This document shows, piece by piece, positions 7,901 to 15,581 of a stretch of 64,000 nt of DNA (within the stretch, counting starts at the first letter, position 1; the number at the start of each line of letters is the position of its first letter). The stretch is from an uncultured Peptostreptococcaceae bacterium (GTDB lineage: Bacteria; Bacillota; Clostridia; Peptostreptococcales; Anaerovoracaceae), in the NCBI GenBank assembly GCA_949740445.1, contig CATJIF010000074.1:1-64000 (forward strand), written 5' to 3'. A program made the translations under genes and the position numbers. The notes under the pieces are model-generated. The model made no database searches, had not been told where the DNA came from, and worked only from the letters and a program-made list of their open reading frames with translations.

Positions 7901-8810
7901 TATTACCGGCGAACTTCTGCGCACCGTCGCCGGCATCGACGGTCCCATCCAAGGCGCCTACAATATCCGCGAAGATGGCCAGTGCACCGGCCGGCAGTCC
8001 ACGGAGCACATCCGCATCGAATCGAAAATCACAGAGCCCGGCATTGATATCTACATTTCTTCGCAGGCCCAGGGCGAAACCGTCTACATCCCCGCCTGCG
8101 TCAGCCACAGCGGCGTGGACGATCTGGTCTATAACGACTTTCACGTGGCAGAAGGCGCCGATGTCGTTATCATCGCCGGATGCGGCGTTCACAGCGACGG
8201 ACAGGAAGAGGCCCGCCACAACGGCATCCACCGCTTCTTTTTAGAAAAGGAGGCCCACGTTTTATATCAGGAAAAGCACATCGGCACCGGAGGCGGCAGC
8301 GGCGCCCGGCGCATCGACCCGGTTACGGATATCTATCTGGCAGAAGGTGCGGTTTTGGAGATGGATACCATTCAGCTGTCCGGCGTCGATGCAAGCGACC
8401 GCAAAACCAGCGCCACCCTGTCTTCCCGCGCCCGCTTTGTCGTGCGCGAACGGCTTCTGACCGACGGTAAAGAGACAGCGGCCACGGATTTTACCGTGGC
8501 TCTGGATGGCGAGGATTCCGGGGTGGACCTCATCTCGCGCTCTGTGGCTAAAGGGCATTCCCGCCAGTCCTACCGCTCTACCATCATCGGCAACCACCGC
8601 TGCACCGGCCACTCCGAATGCGATGCCATCCTGTCCGAAGAAGGCTCTGTCGTCGCCCTTCCCGCACTGGAGGCAAACCATCCGGATGCCCAGCTGATCC
8701 ACGAAGCTGCGATTGGAAAAATTGCAGGAGAACAGCTCTTAAAGCTGCGCACGCTGGGCCTGACCGAACAGCAGGCAGAGGAACGCATTATCGCAGGTTT
8801 TCTCAAGTAG
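7893..8810 (+). CDS. SufB/SufD-like scaffold protein of a minimal (SMS-type) Fe-S system
   Basis: A 305-residue SufB/SufD-core protein, much shorter than SufB (about 465). The right-handed beta-helix core is recognisable from repeated short strands (EHIRIESKITEPGIDIYI, VVIIAGCGVHSDGQEEARHNGIHRFFL) and the SufB-type C-terminal part (TDGKETAATDFTVALDGEDSG, TIIGNHRCTGHSECDAILSE, HPDAQLIHEAAIGKI, LGLTEQQAEERIIAGFLK). The conserved C-terminal Cys/His/Glu residues seen here are candidates for cluster or SmsC contacts (inference). It starts inside the smsC stop with AGGAGG upstream. No cysteine desulfurase or SufU is adjacent, so sulfur must come from elsewhere. Confidence 0.83.
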   Translation: MNNITGELLRTVAGIDGPIQGAYNIREDGQCTGRQSTEHIRIESKITEPGIDIYISSQAQGETVYIPACVSHSGVDDLVYNDFHVAEGADVVIIAGCGVHSDGQEEARHNGIHRFFLEKEAHVLYQEKHIGTGGGSGARRIDPVTDIYLAEGAVLEMDTIQLSGVDASDRKTSATLSSRARFVVRERLLTDGKETAATDFTVALDGEDSGVDLISRSVAKGHSRQSYRSTIIGNHRCTGHSECDAILSEEGSVVALPALEANHPDAQLIHEAAIGKIAGEQLLKLRTLGLTEQQAEERIIAGFLK

Positions 8811-8884
8811 CAAGACGCGCAGTTTTCCCGATTCGCTTTCGTGCGCTTGCGGTTGGAGCGCAACCGGCCTGTCGGCAGATACAA

Positions 8885-8919
8885 AAAACGCCAGGGACAA
8901 TGATTGTCCGTGGCGTTTT
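8885..8919. terminator. Bidirectional terminator between smsCB and DUF975 gene
   Basis: AAAACGCCA (8885-8893) pairs with TGGCGTTTT (8111 arm is at 8111+800, i.e. 8911-8919); an inner GACAA/TTGTC stem extends it. T-run on the plus side and A-run on the other serve the two convergent genes. Confidence 0.85.
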
Positions 8920-8984
8920 CGTTATTTGTTGTCGTTTTCGCAAACACAAAGCCAAATGAGGACTTTTTCTTCGCTTGCCGCGGC

Positions 8985-9785
8985 TCAGTCGTCTGCGCCG
9001 CCATCCTGTTGCTCTCGCATATCCTGTGCATCTTGCGCTTCCTGCGATACCGCGGAGGTGCCTTCGACGCTTCTGCACACTTTCAGGTGGCCGTTTGTGA
9101 TTTCGTAAAACGCACAGGTCGCCATCATAATATACGGCATCAGAAACAGCAGGCCCAGGCCGCTTGCCAGGTTGATCAGCTCAAAGGTCAGGGGCTGCAT
9201 CGGCACGTGCATGCGCAGCTGCACGCTGAAGTATATGGGCACGCTGCACAGGGCATACCAGCCGATAAAGCTCAGCGTAAGAAAGAACAGCTGCAATTTA
9301 TTTCCCCGCATCAGCTGCCCGCTTTCGCGGATGCACTGTATTACGCTTTTCGAGGGGTCGTCTGCCAGGATGAATATCGCCGCGGAATAGCGGTAGATGG
9401 CGACCAGCCCCGGAATCAGAAACAGCAGCAGCTGCAAGAAGATCAGCATTGCCATGATCACCTCCAGCAGCACCGCTTTCAGCACAAATTCAAAGCCGTA
9501 AAAAATCTCTACCGGCTGTGCCTGCCGCCTTCGCAATACGCTTAGAAAGAACATGGCGAGGCCCAGCGCCAGCGGCGACGTAATTAAAATAGAGTATACA
9601 TTGAGCACATCCAGCATGGATTCTTTGTACCCAAATATCTCCAAAAGCAAGATCTGCGGAATATTGACAACCAGATAATACAGCAGCATGGCGGTAAAAC
9701 ACCTGCTCCAGTTTCCCTTCAGCGCCCAGCGGCTTAGCGACTTTAATTCCCTGTTGCTGAGCTCTACGATAACTCCCTGCGGCAT
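8985..9785 (-). CDS. DUF975 family integral membrane protein
   Basis: A 266-residue membrane protein of the DUF975 family, function unknown. It starts with ELSNRELKSLSRWALKGNW, the short cytosolic helix typical of the family, followed by about five to six hydrophobic segments (AMLLYYLVVNIPQILLL, SPLALGLAMFFLSVLR, VLLEVIMAMLIFLQLLLFLIPGLVAIYRY, LFFLTLSFIGWYALCSVPIYF, ASGLGLLFLMPYIMMAT) and the conserved YRYSAAIFILADDPSKSVIQCIRES box. The C-terminal tail is Ser/Asp/Gln-rich and likely cytosolic. GAAAAGGAAG precedes the ATG. Transcribed convergently with smsCB; it is not obviously linked to the lar operon next door. Confidence 0.85.
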   Translation of the reverse strand: MPQGVIVELSNRELKSLSRWALKGNWSRCFTAMLLYYLVVNIPQILLLEIFGYKESMLDVLNVYSILITSPLALGLAMFFLSVLRRRQAQPVEIFYGFEFVLKAVLLEVIMAMLIFLQLLLFLIPGLVAIYRYSAAIFILADDPSKSVIQCIRESGQLMRGNKLQLFFLTLSFIGWYALCSVPIYFSVQLRMHVPMQPLTFELINLASGLGLLFLMPYIMMATCAFYEITNGHLKVCRSVEGTSAVSQEAQDAQDMREQQDGGADD

Positions 9786-9913
9786 AGCTACGCTTCCTTT
9801 TCTCTGCCCGTTGCGCCGGCAGATACGTTCTCTTAAAATAGCGGTTGCTCTATTTTATCACTTCTCTTTGCATTTGTGAACCACCTACTTTGCGCAGAGG
9901 TTTTGCTTTTGCC

Positions 9914-10726
9914 CTACTCGTCCATGCTTCCGGAGCGAAAGCCCCGAAGATCCAGCGTAATGTGCACAAAGCCCAGTGCCTTTAGATGCGTTACGATCTC
10001 CTCTGCCATGCCGGCAGCCTTGGGTATTGCCTGGGCATCTACCTCGATGCGGGCAATATCCCCGTGCAGCCGCAGGCGGACGTTGCCGCCCAGCTGCCGG
10101 CGCAGCCACGCTTCTGCGCGGTCGATGCGCTTAAGCAGTTCATAGTCCAAATGCGCCCCGTAAGGAAGCCTTGTCGCCATGCACGGAGTCGAGGGCCTCT
10201 GCGCTACGGAAAGCCCCCTTTCCTTTGCCAGCGCCCGCACCTGCGCCTTCGAAAACCCCAGCTCCGCCAGCGGGCTTTCTATGTGCAGCTCCGCCAGCGC
10301 CTGCAGCCCCGGGCGGTACTGGCGCAGGTCGTCGGCGTTGGTTCCATCGAGGCACCACTGCGCCCCCATGCGCTCTGCGAACAGCTTCAGCCGCGCAAAC
10401 AGCGCCCGCTTGCACAAGTAGCAGCGGTTTTTCGGATTGTCCTCTATGCCCGCCTGGGCCAGCTCGTCGATGACGATGATGTGCTGCGTTACCCCAAGCT
10501 CCTCTGCAACCGCCTCTGCCGCCAGCAGGTCGGTGGCCGGATGCAGCTTTGTCTGGAAGGTGACCGCATACACGCGGTTGCCGCTGTTTTCCGCAGCCTC
10601 CACTGCCTCCGCCAGCAGGAGGCTGCTATCCACGCCGCCGGAAAACGCCACGCAGACATCCTCCTCGGCATACATCGCCATGCGCTCCCGCAGCGCCGTT
10701 ACCGCCGCGTCTCTTCCCCCGCTCAC
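9914..10726 (-). CDS. larE: ATP-dependent sacrificial sulfur transferase LarE
   Basis: Third enzyme of nickel-pincer nucleotide (NPN) synthesis: it adenylates the carboxylates of pyridinium-3,5-biscarboxylate mononucleotide and replaces them with thiocarboxylates. The 270-residue protein has the PP-loop SGGVDSS (29-35), the family box DGTNADDL and Cys182 in PSTPCMATRLPYG, the position of the sacrificial sulfur in the Lactobacillus enzyme. It also has Cys102 and Cys105 (NRCYLCK); with Cys182 these form the three-Cys set that in other LarE types holds a [4Fe-4S] cluster, which would allow catalytic rather than sacrificial turnover (known for relatives, inferred here). It starts with GTG in a GTGA overlap with larC, indicating coupled translation. 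Last gene of the nik-lar operon. Confidence 0.93.
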   Translation of the reverse strand: MSGGRDAAVTALRERMAMYAEEDVCVAFSGGVDSSLLLAEAVEAAENSGNRVYAVTFQTKLHPATDLLAAEAVAEELGVTQHIIVIDELAQAGIEDNPKNRCYLCKRALFARLKLFAERMGAQWCLDGTNADDLRQYRPGLQALAELHIESPLAELGFSKAQVRALAKERGLSVAQRPSTPCMATRLPYGAHLDYELLKRIDRAEAWLRRQLGGNVRLRLHGDIARIEVDAQAIPKAAGMAEEIVTHLKALGFVHITLDLRGFRSGSMDE

Positions 10727-12075
10727 AGCGTTTCACCGCACAGGCTGCAAATTGCCTGATACACCGCCTGATAGGATTGCCCGCTCCTGCGGCAAATGTC
10801 CGCCACATCTTCGTACTCCGGATAGCACAGCGTCTGCTGCTGGAAGCGGCAGAGCTTTACGCGGGCGCTTCCCCAGGGCGTATTCACCGTGCGCAGGCTG
10901 CGCTCAAGCACTGTGCGCTCCACGGGATAGCGGCGGATGCCGATGGTCGTCGTGTGGCGGAATATGATTTCCTCCATGGCCGCTGTCTGCTCCGGCCGGC
11001 AAAGCAGCTGCAGCTGATAGGCCGGGCGCCCCTTCTTCATATATATGGGCGCATACCACACGTCGGCGGCCCCGGCGGCCAGCAGCTGTTCCATGGCAAA
11101 GCCCAGCGCCTCGCCGCTGCAGTCGTCGATGTTGGTCTCCATCTTTACCATGCGGTCGCTTTCCCATCCACTGCTTTTCTTTCCACCGGCATCCTGGCTG
11201 GCCGGCTCCGAACCATCCTTCTTTCGCTCGCCCTCTTCTTCCTGCGCGCTCAGGAGCATCGCCCGCAGGATGTTGGCGTTGGCAAACTCCTTTTTCCCTG
11301 CGCCGATGCCGATGCGCTGAATCGTACAGGCCTTCGGAAGCGGCTGCCCGCAGTGCAGCGCCGCCGCAATCGCCGCTCCTGTCGGCGTTACCATTTCCCC
11401 TTCGTTTTCTGTAGGGATCAGCTTCAGCCCGTAGGCCGCCGCGATGTTTGCGGTCGCCGGCACGGGAACGGGCATTACGCCGTGCTGGCAGGTTACGTAG
11501 CCGCTGCCCTCCCGCAGCGGCGATACGATAATGCGATCCGGGTTCAGAAGGTCGATGCAGACAGCGGTTCCGACGATATCCACGATGGAATCCACCGCTC
11601 CCACCTCGTGAAAGTGTACTTCTTCGATGGGAAGGCCGTGGGCCTTTGCCTCGGCTTCGGCTACGATGCGAAACATCGTCTCCGCCAGCTGCTTTGCCCG
11701 GGGCGATGCATCCAGACGGCCGATGATTTCCAGGATATCAGCCAGGTTGCGGTGAACGTGGGCATGGCTGTGCCCGTGTTCGTGGTCGTGAGAGTGCTCG
11801 TGGCTGTGACTGTGCCCATGCGCATGGGAATGTTCCTGCCCGTGGACATGTCCATGCCCGTGCGGATGCGCTTCCTCTTGCAGGTGCACGTCGAAATCAA
11901 AGGCATCAATACCGCATTTCTTCACCCTCCCGAAATGCAGGTGATAGCCGTCTACCTCCAGGCTGTCCAGCGCTTTCTGAAACGCTTTCCGGTCCACTCC
12001 CAGGTCCAGCAGCGCACCGACAGTCATATCGCCGCTGATTCCGGAAGTGCATTCCAAATACAAAATCTTTTCCAT
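10723..12075 (-). CDS. larC: Nickel chelatase LarC (pyridinium-3,5-bisthiocarboxylate mononucleotide nickel insertion)
   Basis: Inserts Ni into the sulfurated pincer precursor, the last step of NPN synthesis, in a CTP-dependent reaction. It is 450 residues, with the DUF111 N-terminus LECTSGISGDMTVGALLDLG and a dense His-rich stretch at residues 70-108 (about 20 His) that fits nickel storage or delivery. Further family blocks are VHFHEVGAVDSIVDIVGTAV and MVTPTGAAIAAAL. Unlike Lactobacillus plantarum, where larC is split and needs a ribosomal frameshift, the reading frame here is continuous. A good site (GGAGG) lies before ATG 12075. It follows larB after 147 bases and overlaps larE by 4 bases. 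Confidence 0.94.
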   Translation of the reverse strand: MEKILYLECTSGISGDMTVGALLDLGVDRKAFQKALDSLEVDGYHLHFGRVKKCGIDAFDFDVHLQEEAHPHGHGHVHGQEHSHAHGHSHSHEHSHDHEHGHSHAHVHRNLADILEIIGRLDASPRAKQLAETMFRIVAEAEAKAHGLPIEEVHFHEVGAVDSIVDIVGTAVCIDLLNPDRIIVSPLREGSGYVTCQHGVMPVPVPATANIAAAYGLKLIPTENEGEMVTPTGAAIAAALHCGQPLPKACTIQRIGIGAGKKEFANANILRAMLLSAQEEEGERKKDGSEPASQDAGGKKSSGWESDRMVKMETNIDDCSGEALGFAMEQLLAAGAADVWYAPIYMKKGRPAYQLQLLCRPEQTAAMEEIIFRHTTTIGIRRYPVERTVLERSLRTVNTPWGSARVKLCRFQQQTLCYPEYEDVADICRRSGQSYQAVYQAICSLCGETL

Positions 12076-12222
12076 CGGTAGTCCTCCTTCTCTTTTTCCT
12101 TCCTTTTTATTCGCCTCCTGGCCCGCTGCGCCTTTTTATTTTTTATTTATTTCTGCAATGTGCCGATTGCCGGATGCGTTTGCCTCCTGCGCGCCTGCGG
12201 CTTGTCCTGCCGCAAATGCACT

Positions 12223-12984
12223 TTACGGTGCCGCAGATGCGGCCGGCTGCGCCATCCGGTTGATCTGCGCCGCCACATAGGCGGCCCCGTAGCCGTTATC
12301 AATGTTGACGACAGATACGCCGTTGGCGCAGGAATTCAGCATGGTCAGCAGGGCCGACAACCCTTGAAAGCTGGCGCCGTAGCCCACTGAGGTGGGAACA
12401 GCGATCACCGGCCGTTCCACCAGCCCGCCGATGACGGTGGCCAGCGCCCCCTCCATCCCGGCCACAGCGATGGTGCAGTTGGCAGCCCGGATGCGCTCTC
12501 TCTGCGACAGCAGCCGGTGAAGCCCGGCCACGCCTACGTCGTAGATGCGCTCTACGCGGCATCCGAAAAATTCCGCTGTCTGCGCCGCCTCCTCCGCCAC
12601 GGGGAGGTCGGCGGTTCCCGCACTGCACACCGCCACGCATCCTTGCTGTGGCCGCGCCTTGCGCTCTACCTTCAATATCCGGGAAAGCGCGTCGTACTGC
12701 ACATCTCCGATGGCCTGGCGCACGACCTCGTACTGGTGCTGCGAGGCCCGCGTTCCCAGTACCGCCTCGTTTTTCTTCAAAAGCCGCAGGTAGATTTCTC
12801 TCAGGTGTTCGTCTGCTTTGCCCTGGCAGAACACCGTTTCTGGAAAGCCGGAGCGCAGCGCCCGGTGATGATCCAATCTGGCAAACTGCAGATCCTCGTA
12901 GGGAAGATCTGTAAGTGCCCGCTCTGCCTGTTCTACGGACAGGCTTCCTTCTTTTACCTGCCGCAGCAGTTCCCTGATTTCCAT
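12223..12984 (-). CDS. larB: LarB, NaAD carboxylase/hydrolase (first NPN step)
   Basis: Converts nicotinic acid adenine dinucleotide to pyridinium-3,5-biscarboxylic acid mononucleotide plus AMP. It is 253 residues. The N-terminal ~110 residues are helical (LLRQVKEGSLSVEQAERAL); the C-terminal half has the AIR carboxylase (PurE)-like fold, seen in VCSAGTADLPVAEEAAQTAE, DVGVAGLHRLL, VAGMEGALATVIGGLV and PTSVGYGASFQG. An ATG 21 bases upstream is open, but 12984 has GGAAAGGAAA ahead and is preferred. It follows the last transporter ATPase after 33 bases, linking nickel uptake and cofactor synthesis in one transcript. Confidence 0.93.
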   Translation of the reverse strand: MEIRELLRQVKEGSLSVEQAERALTDLPYEDLQFARLDHHRALRSGFPETVFCQGKADEHLREIYLRLLKKNEAVLGTRASQHQYEVVRQAIGDVQYDALSRILKVERKARPQQGCVAVCSAGTADLPVAEEAAQTAEFFGCRVERIYDVGVAGLHRLLSQRERIRAANCTIAVAGMEGALATVIGGLVERPVIAVPTSVGYGASFQGLSALLTMLNSCANGVSVVNIDNGYGAAYVAAQINRMAQPAASAAP

Positions 12985-13017
12985 AGCGTTTCCTTTCCCA
13001 TCCAAAATCGTTTCTTC

Positions 13018-13728
13018 TTATTTCTGTATTTCCGGCTTCGGAGCAGTTTTTCCGCTCTCGCCGTTTTCAGTGCTCTCACCGGTTTTGTCGCCTTCGCCCG
13101 CCGCAGCGAACACCGGCTTTCCGCAAAGCGATACGATATCGCCACAAAGCTTTTGCAGCAGCGGCTGCGAATGGCTTACGACCAGAAGGCCGATCTGCCG
13201 CCTCTGGGTTTCTTCCAAAAGAAAGCTCCATATCTGGTTCTGCGTTACCAGGTCCAGCATGGCGGTCATTTCGTCGGCCAAAAGAAACCGGGTGCGCTCT
13301 CCCAGCGCCCTGGCGATACAGAAGCGCTGCAGCTCGCCGCCCGATAATTCCGCCGGATAGCGCGACATCCATTCCCTGCGGATTCCCAGGCCACAGATAA
13401 CGCGCTCTGCGATCTGGTCGCCCTCTTCTAATACGTATTTCATCGCAAGCCGCGGGTTGACGGCCTGCTCGGGATGCTGCCACAGCAGCTGTACCGGACA
13501 GTAAGCGCCCCAGTCCTGCAGGGGCTTCCCATCTAAGAGAACCCGCCCGCTGCGCGGCTTTTGGTGGCCCGAAAGCAGCTGGCACAGTGTGGTCTTTCCC
13601 AGGCCGCTGTCCGCAGACAGGCCGAGCCGCTGCCCGCTTTCCAGCCTCAGGCTGACGCCGCTTACAATATCCGGCCCGCTGCCGTATCCGAAGCTCAGCT
13701 CCTGCGCCTCCAACAGCAAGCAAATCAC
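13018..13728 (-). CDS. Nickel/peptide ABC transporter, second ATP-binding subunit (NikE/DppF-like)
   Basis: Cytosolic ATPase that should pair with the preceding NikD-like subunit to drive import. It is 236 residues, short for this family (usually 260-330). The signature LSGGELQRFCIARAL and the Walker B region (FLLADEMTAMLD) are normal, but the Walker A position reads ADSGLGKT (39-46), with Ala in place of the first Gly. The tail after residue ~205 is Glu/Gly/Lys-rich and low in complexity. GTG 13728 overlaps the nikD-like stop (GTGA), but GGGGAGG is placed better for the TTG at 13719, which may be the true start. Nickel is inferred from the lar genes downstream; the fold alone cannot separate nickel from peptide transport. 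Confidence 0.82.
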   Translation of the reverse strand: MICLLLEAQELSFGYGSGPDIVSGVSLRLESGQRLGLSADSGLGKTTLCQLLSGHQKPRSGRVLLDGKPLQDWGAYCPVQLLWQHPEQAVNPRLAMKYVLEEGDQIAERVICGLGIRREWMSRYPAELSGGELQRFCIARALGERTRFLLADEMTAMLDLVTQNQIWSFLLEETQRRQIGLLVVSHSQPLLQKLCGDIVSLCGKPVFAAAGEGDKTGESTENGESGKTAPKPEIQK

Positions 13729-14612
13729 CTCCCCTTCAGCTTCAGAAAGCCATCGTGCCCGGGCATGGCATCAAACAGCGCCTGCGAATAGGGATGCGAC
13801 AGCCCTTCTCCCGTTTGAAACGCCTCTGCCTCTACCTGCTCCACTATCGTGCCCTCGTACATGACCGCAATGCGGTCGGCTGTCTGCGCGGCAAGCTCCA
13901 GATCGTGGGTGATCAAAAGCACCGCAGCGCCTTCCTGCGAAAGCTGCCGCAGGTGCGACAGCACCCGGCGCGCCGTAACTGCCGGCAGGCCCGGCGTCGG
14001 CTCGTCGGCGATGATCAGCCGGGGCGCCTCGACCACGGCGGAGGCCATCAGAACGCGCCTTGCCATGCCGCCGGACAGCTGAAAGGGATAGAGCTTCTGC
14101 GTTTCTTCGCTCAGGCCGTAGCGCTGCAGAGCCTTTGTGCACAGCGCTTTTCTCTGCGGGCTGCGATCTCCGTTTTGCAGCTGGCGGCCTACGTTCATCA
14201 GCGGGTCCAGCCAGGAAACGCCCTGTGGAATCAGGGCGATTTCCCGCCCCCGCAGCGCTTCGATCCTCTGCGCATCCAGCGGCCCGCCGTCGAAATACAT
14301 CCGTCCAAGCACTTGCGCATTATAAGGAAGAATCCCCATAACCGCGTGGGCCAGCAGGCTTTTTCCCGAGCCGCTGGCCCCGACCACGGCAGTCATCTGC
14401 CCGCGGTCTGCGCCAAGCGTTACGTGCTGAAGCGGCGCCAGCTCTCTTCTGCGAAGCCCCCTGCCGTACTGCAAAAAGCGGATGGTAAGGTCTTCTACAG
14501 CAAGCAGCGGCTGATGGTCCTGGGCTGTTTGCACCATTGCCTCCGACGCTCCCGATGCTTCTGATGTTTTCGATGCTGCCGGCACTGCCGGTGCCTCTCT
14601 TTTGCGCCTCAC
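13725..14612 (-). CDS. Nickel/peptide ABC transporter, first ATP-binding subunit (NikD/DppD-like)
   Basis: A 295-residue ATP-binding subunit of an importer of the Opp/Dpp/Nik class. It has Walker A GASGSGKS (78-85), the LIPQGVSWLDPLMNVGRQ box typical of this class, signature FQLSGGMARRVLMASAVV, Walker B LIIADEPTPGL and H-loop LLITHDLELAAQ. The first ~35 residues are an Ala/Ser/Glu-rich extension without family resemblance. GTG start at 14612 with GGGGGAAGG before it. A gap of 100 bases separates it from the upstream permease gene, the largest inside the transporter part. Confidence 0.88.
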   Translation of the reverse strand: MRRKREAPAVPAASKTSEASGASEAMVQTAQDHQPLLAVEDLTIRFLQYGRGLRRRELAPLQHVTLGADRGQMTAVVGASGSGKSLLAHAVMGILPYNAQVLGRMYFDGGPLDAQRIEALRGREIALIPQGVSWLDPLMNVGRQLQNGDRSPQRKALCTKALQRYGLSEETQKLYPFQLSGGMARRVLMASAVVEAPRLIIADEPTPGLPAVTARRVLSHLRQLSQEGAAVLLITHDLELAAQTADRIAVMYEGTIVEQVEAEAFQTGEGLSHPYSQALFDAMPGHDGFLKLKGR

Positions 14613-14712
14613 CTATGCCTTCCCCCTTTACGAGTTCTCCTTGCAGGCTCTTCGTACAATTTCCTGTGTAAAATTTTCCCCTGCGCTTCTTTTTGTATTC
14701 TGCAATAGGGCC

Positions 14713-15576
14713 CTACAGGTGCGCCGATGCCGGGTCGAGCAGCGCGCAGACGCTTCGCCCCAGCCAGAAGAACAGCAGGATTACCAGTACTAAAAGCCCC
14801 CCGGGAAACAGTCCCAGCCACCAGTATCCCATGGACAGGTACTGCATGCTCTCCGACAGTATAATCCCTATCGCCGGCTGCTCCGGCGCCAGCCCGAACC
14901 CCAGAAACGTAATGCTGGCCTCGTGCAGCACCGCGTGGGAAAACAGCAAAATCAGCCCGGTAAACAGCTGCGGCAGAAGATGGGGCAGCATGTGGATGCG
15001 GGCAATGTAGCCCGGCCCGTGCCCCAGTTTTCGCGCCATCTGCACGAAACGGCTTTCCGCAAGCTGCAGCACCTCGCCCCGCAAAAGCCTGGCAAGGGAA
15101 GTCCAGTGCGTCAGCGCAATGCCCGCCGCCACACCGAAAAAGCCCTTTCCCAGGCCGTAGGAGATTAAAATGAGAAGCAGAATGTGCGGGATGCCTAACA
15201 TCAGGTCGATCAGCCAGCTGACCACCGCATCCGCCGCCCTTCCCAGCACTGCCGCGCCGATGCCCAGCACCGCTGCGAATGCGGCGCTGACCAGCGCGGT
15301 CAAAACGCCCAGCCGAATGCTTAAGGACAGTCCCGTTACGGTGCGCACCAGCATGTCGCGCCCCATAAAATCCGTTCCAAACCAGTGTGCGCCGCAGGGC
15401 GGCAGGTTCTTCTCAGAGAAATCCGCGACCAGAGCTTCTTCCTTCCACAGCATCCCCGCTGCGCTGATGGCGAAAAGCAAAACGCAGATGAGGACAATGC
15501 CCGCAAGCGTCTTTGCCCGGCGGTTATCCCTCTGGCAGTTGTCCCTCTGCCGCGTTTTCATCGCACCTGTACTCAT
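14713..15576 (-). CDS. Nickel/peptide ABC transporter permease (NikC/DppC-like)
   Basis: A 287-residue membrane subunit. After a short basic cytosolic start comes a first membrane helix (AGIVLICVLLFAISAAGML), then the class-typical HWFGTDFMGRDMLVRTVTG, which marks the DppC/NikC type, and about five more helices with the permease EAA-like loop RGEVLQLAESRFVQMARKLG. ATG 15576 begins five bases after the nikB-like stop; a second ATG at 15561 is also possible. The frame is open far upstream, but that part overlaps the permease gene 15582-16658 in another frame and is not coding. Confidence 0.88.
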   Translation of the reverse strand: MSTGAMKTRQRDNCQRDNRRAKTLAGIVLICVLLFAISAAGMLWKEEALVADFSEKNLPPCGAHWFGTDFMGRDMLVRTVTGLSLSIRLGVLTALVSAAFAAVLGIGAAVLGRAADAVVSWLIDLMLGIPHILLLILISYGLGKGFFGVAAGIALTHWTSLARLLRGEVLQLAESRFVQMARKLGHGPGYIARIHMLPHLLPQLFTGLILLFSHAVLHEASITFLGFGLAPEQPAIGIILSESMQYLSMGYWWLGLFPGGLLVLVILLFFWLGRSVCALLDPASAHL

Positions 15577-15581
15577 TATGC

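Noticed and set aside
11760-11880. Short repeats of GTG/CATG type that could look like a repeat array
   Set aside because: They are the codons of the His-rich segment of LarC, not a CRISPR or DNA repeat element.
12517-13347. 276-codon plus-strand frame antisense to larB and the ATPase gene
   Set aside because: Runs through two well-supported minus-strand genes; a product of GC-rich codon bias.
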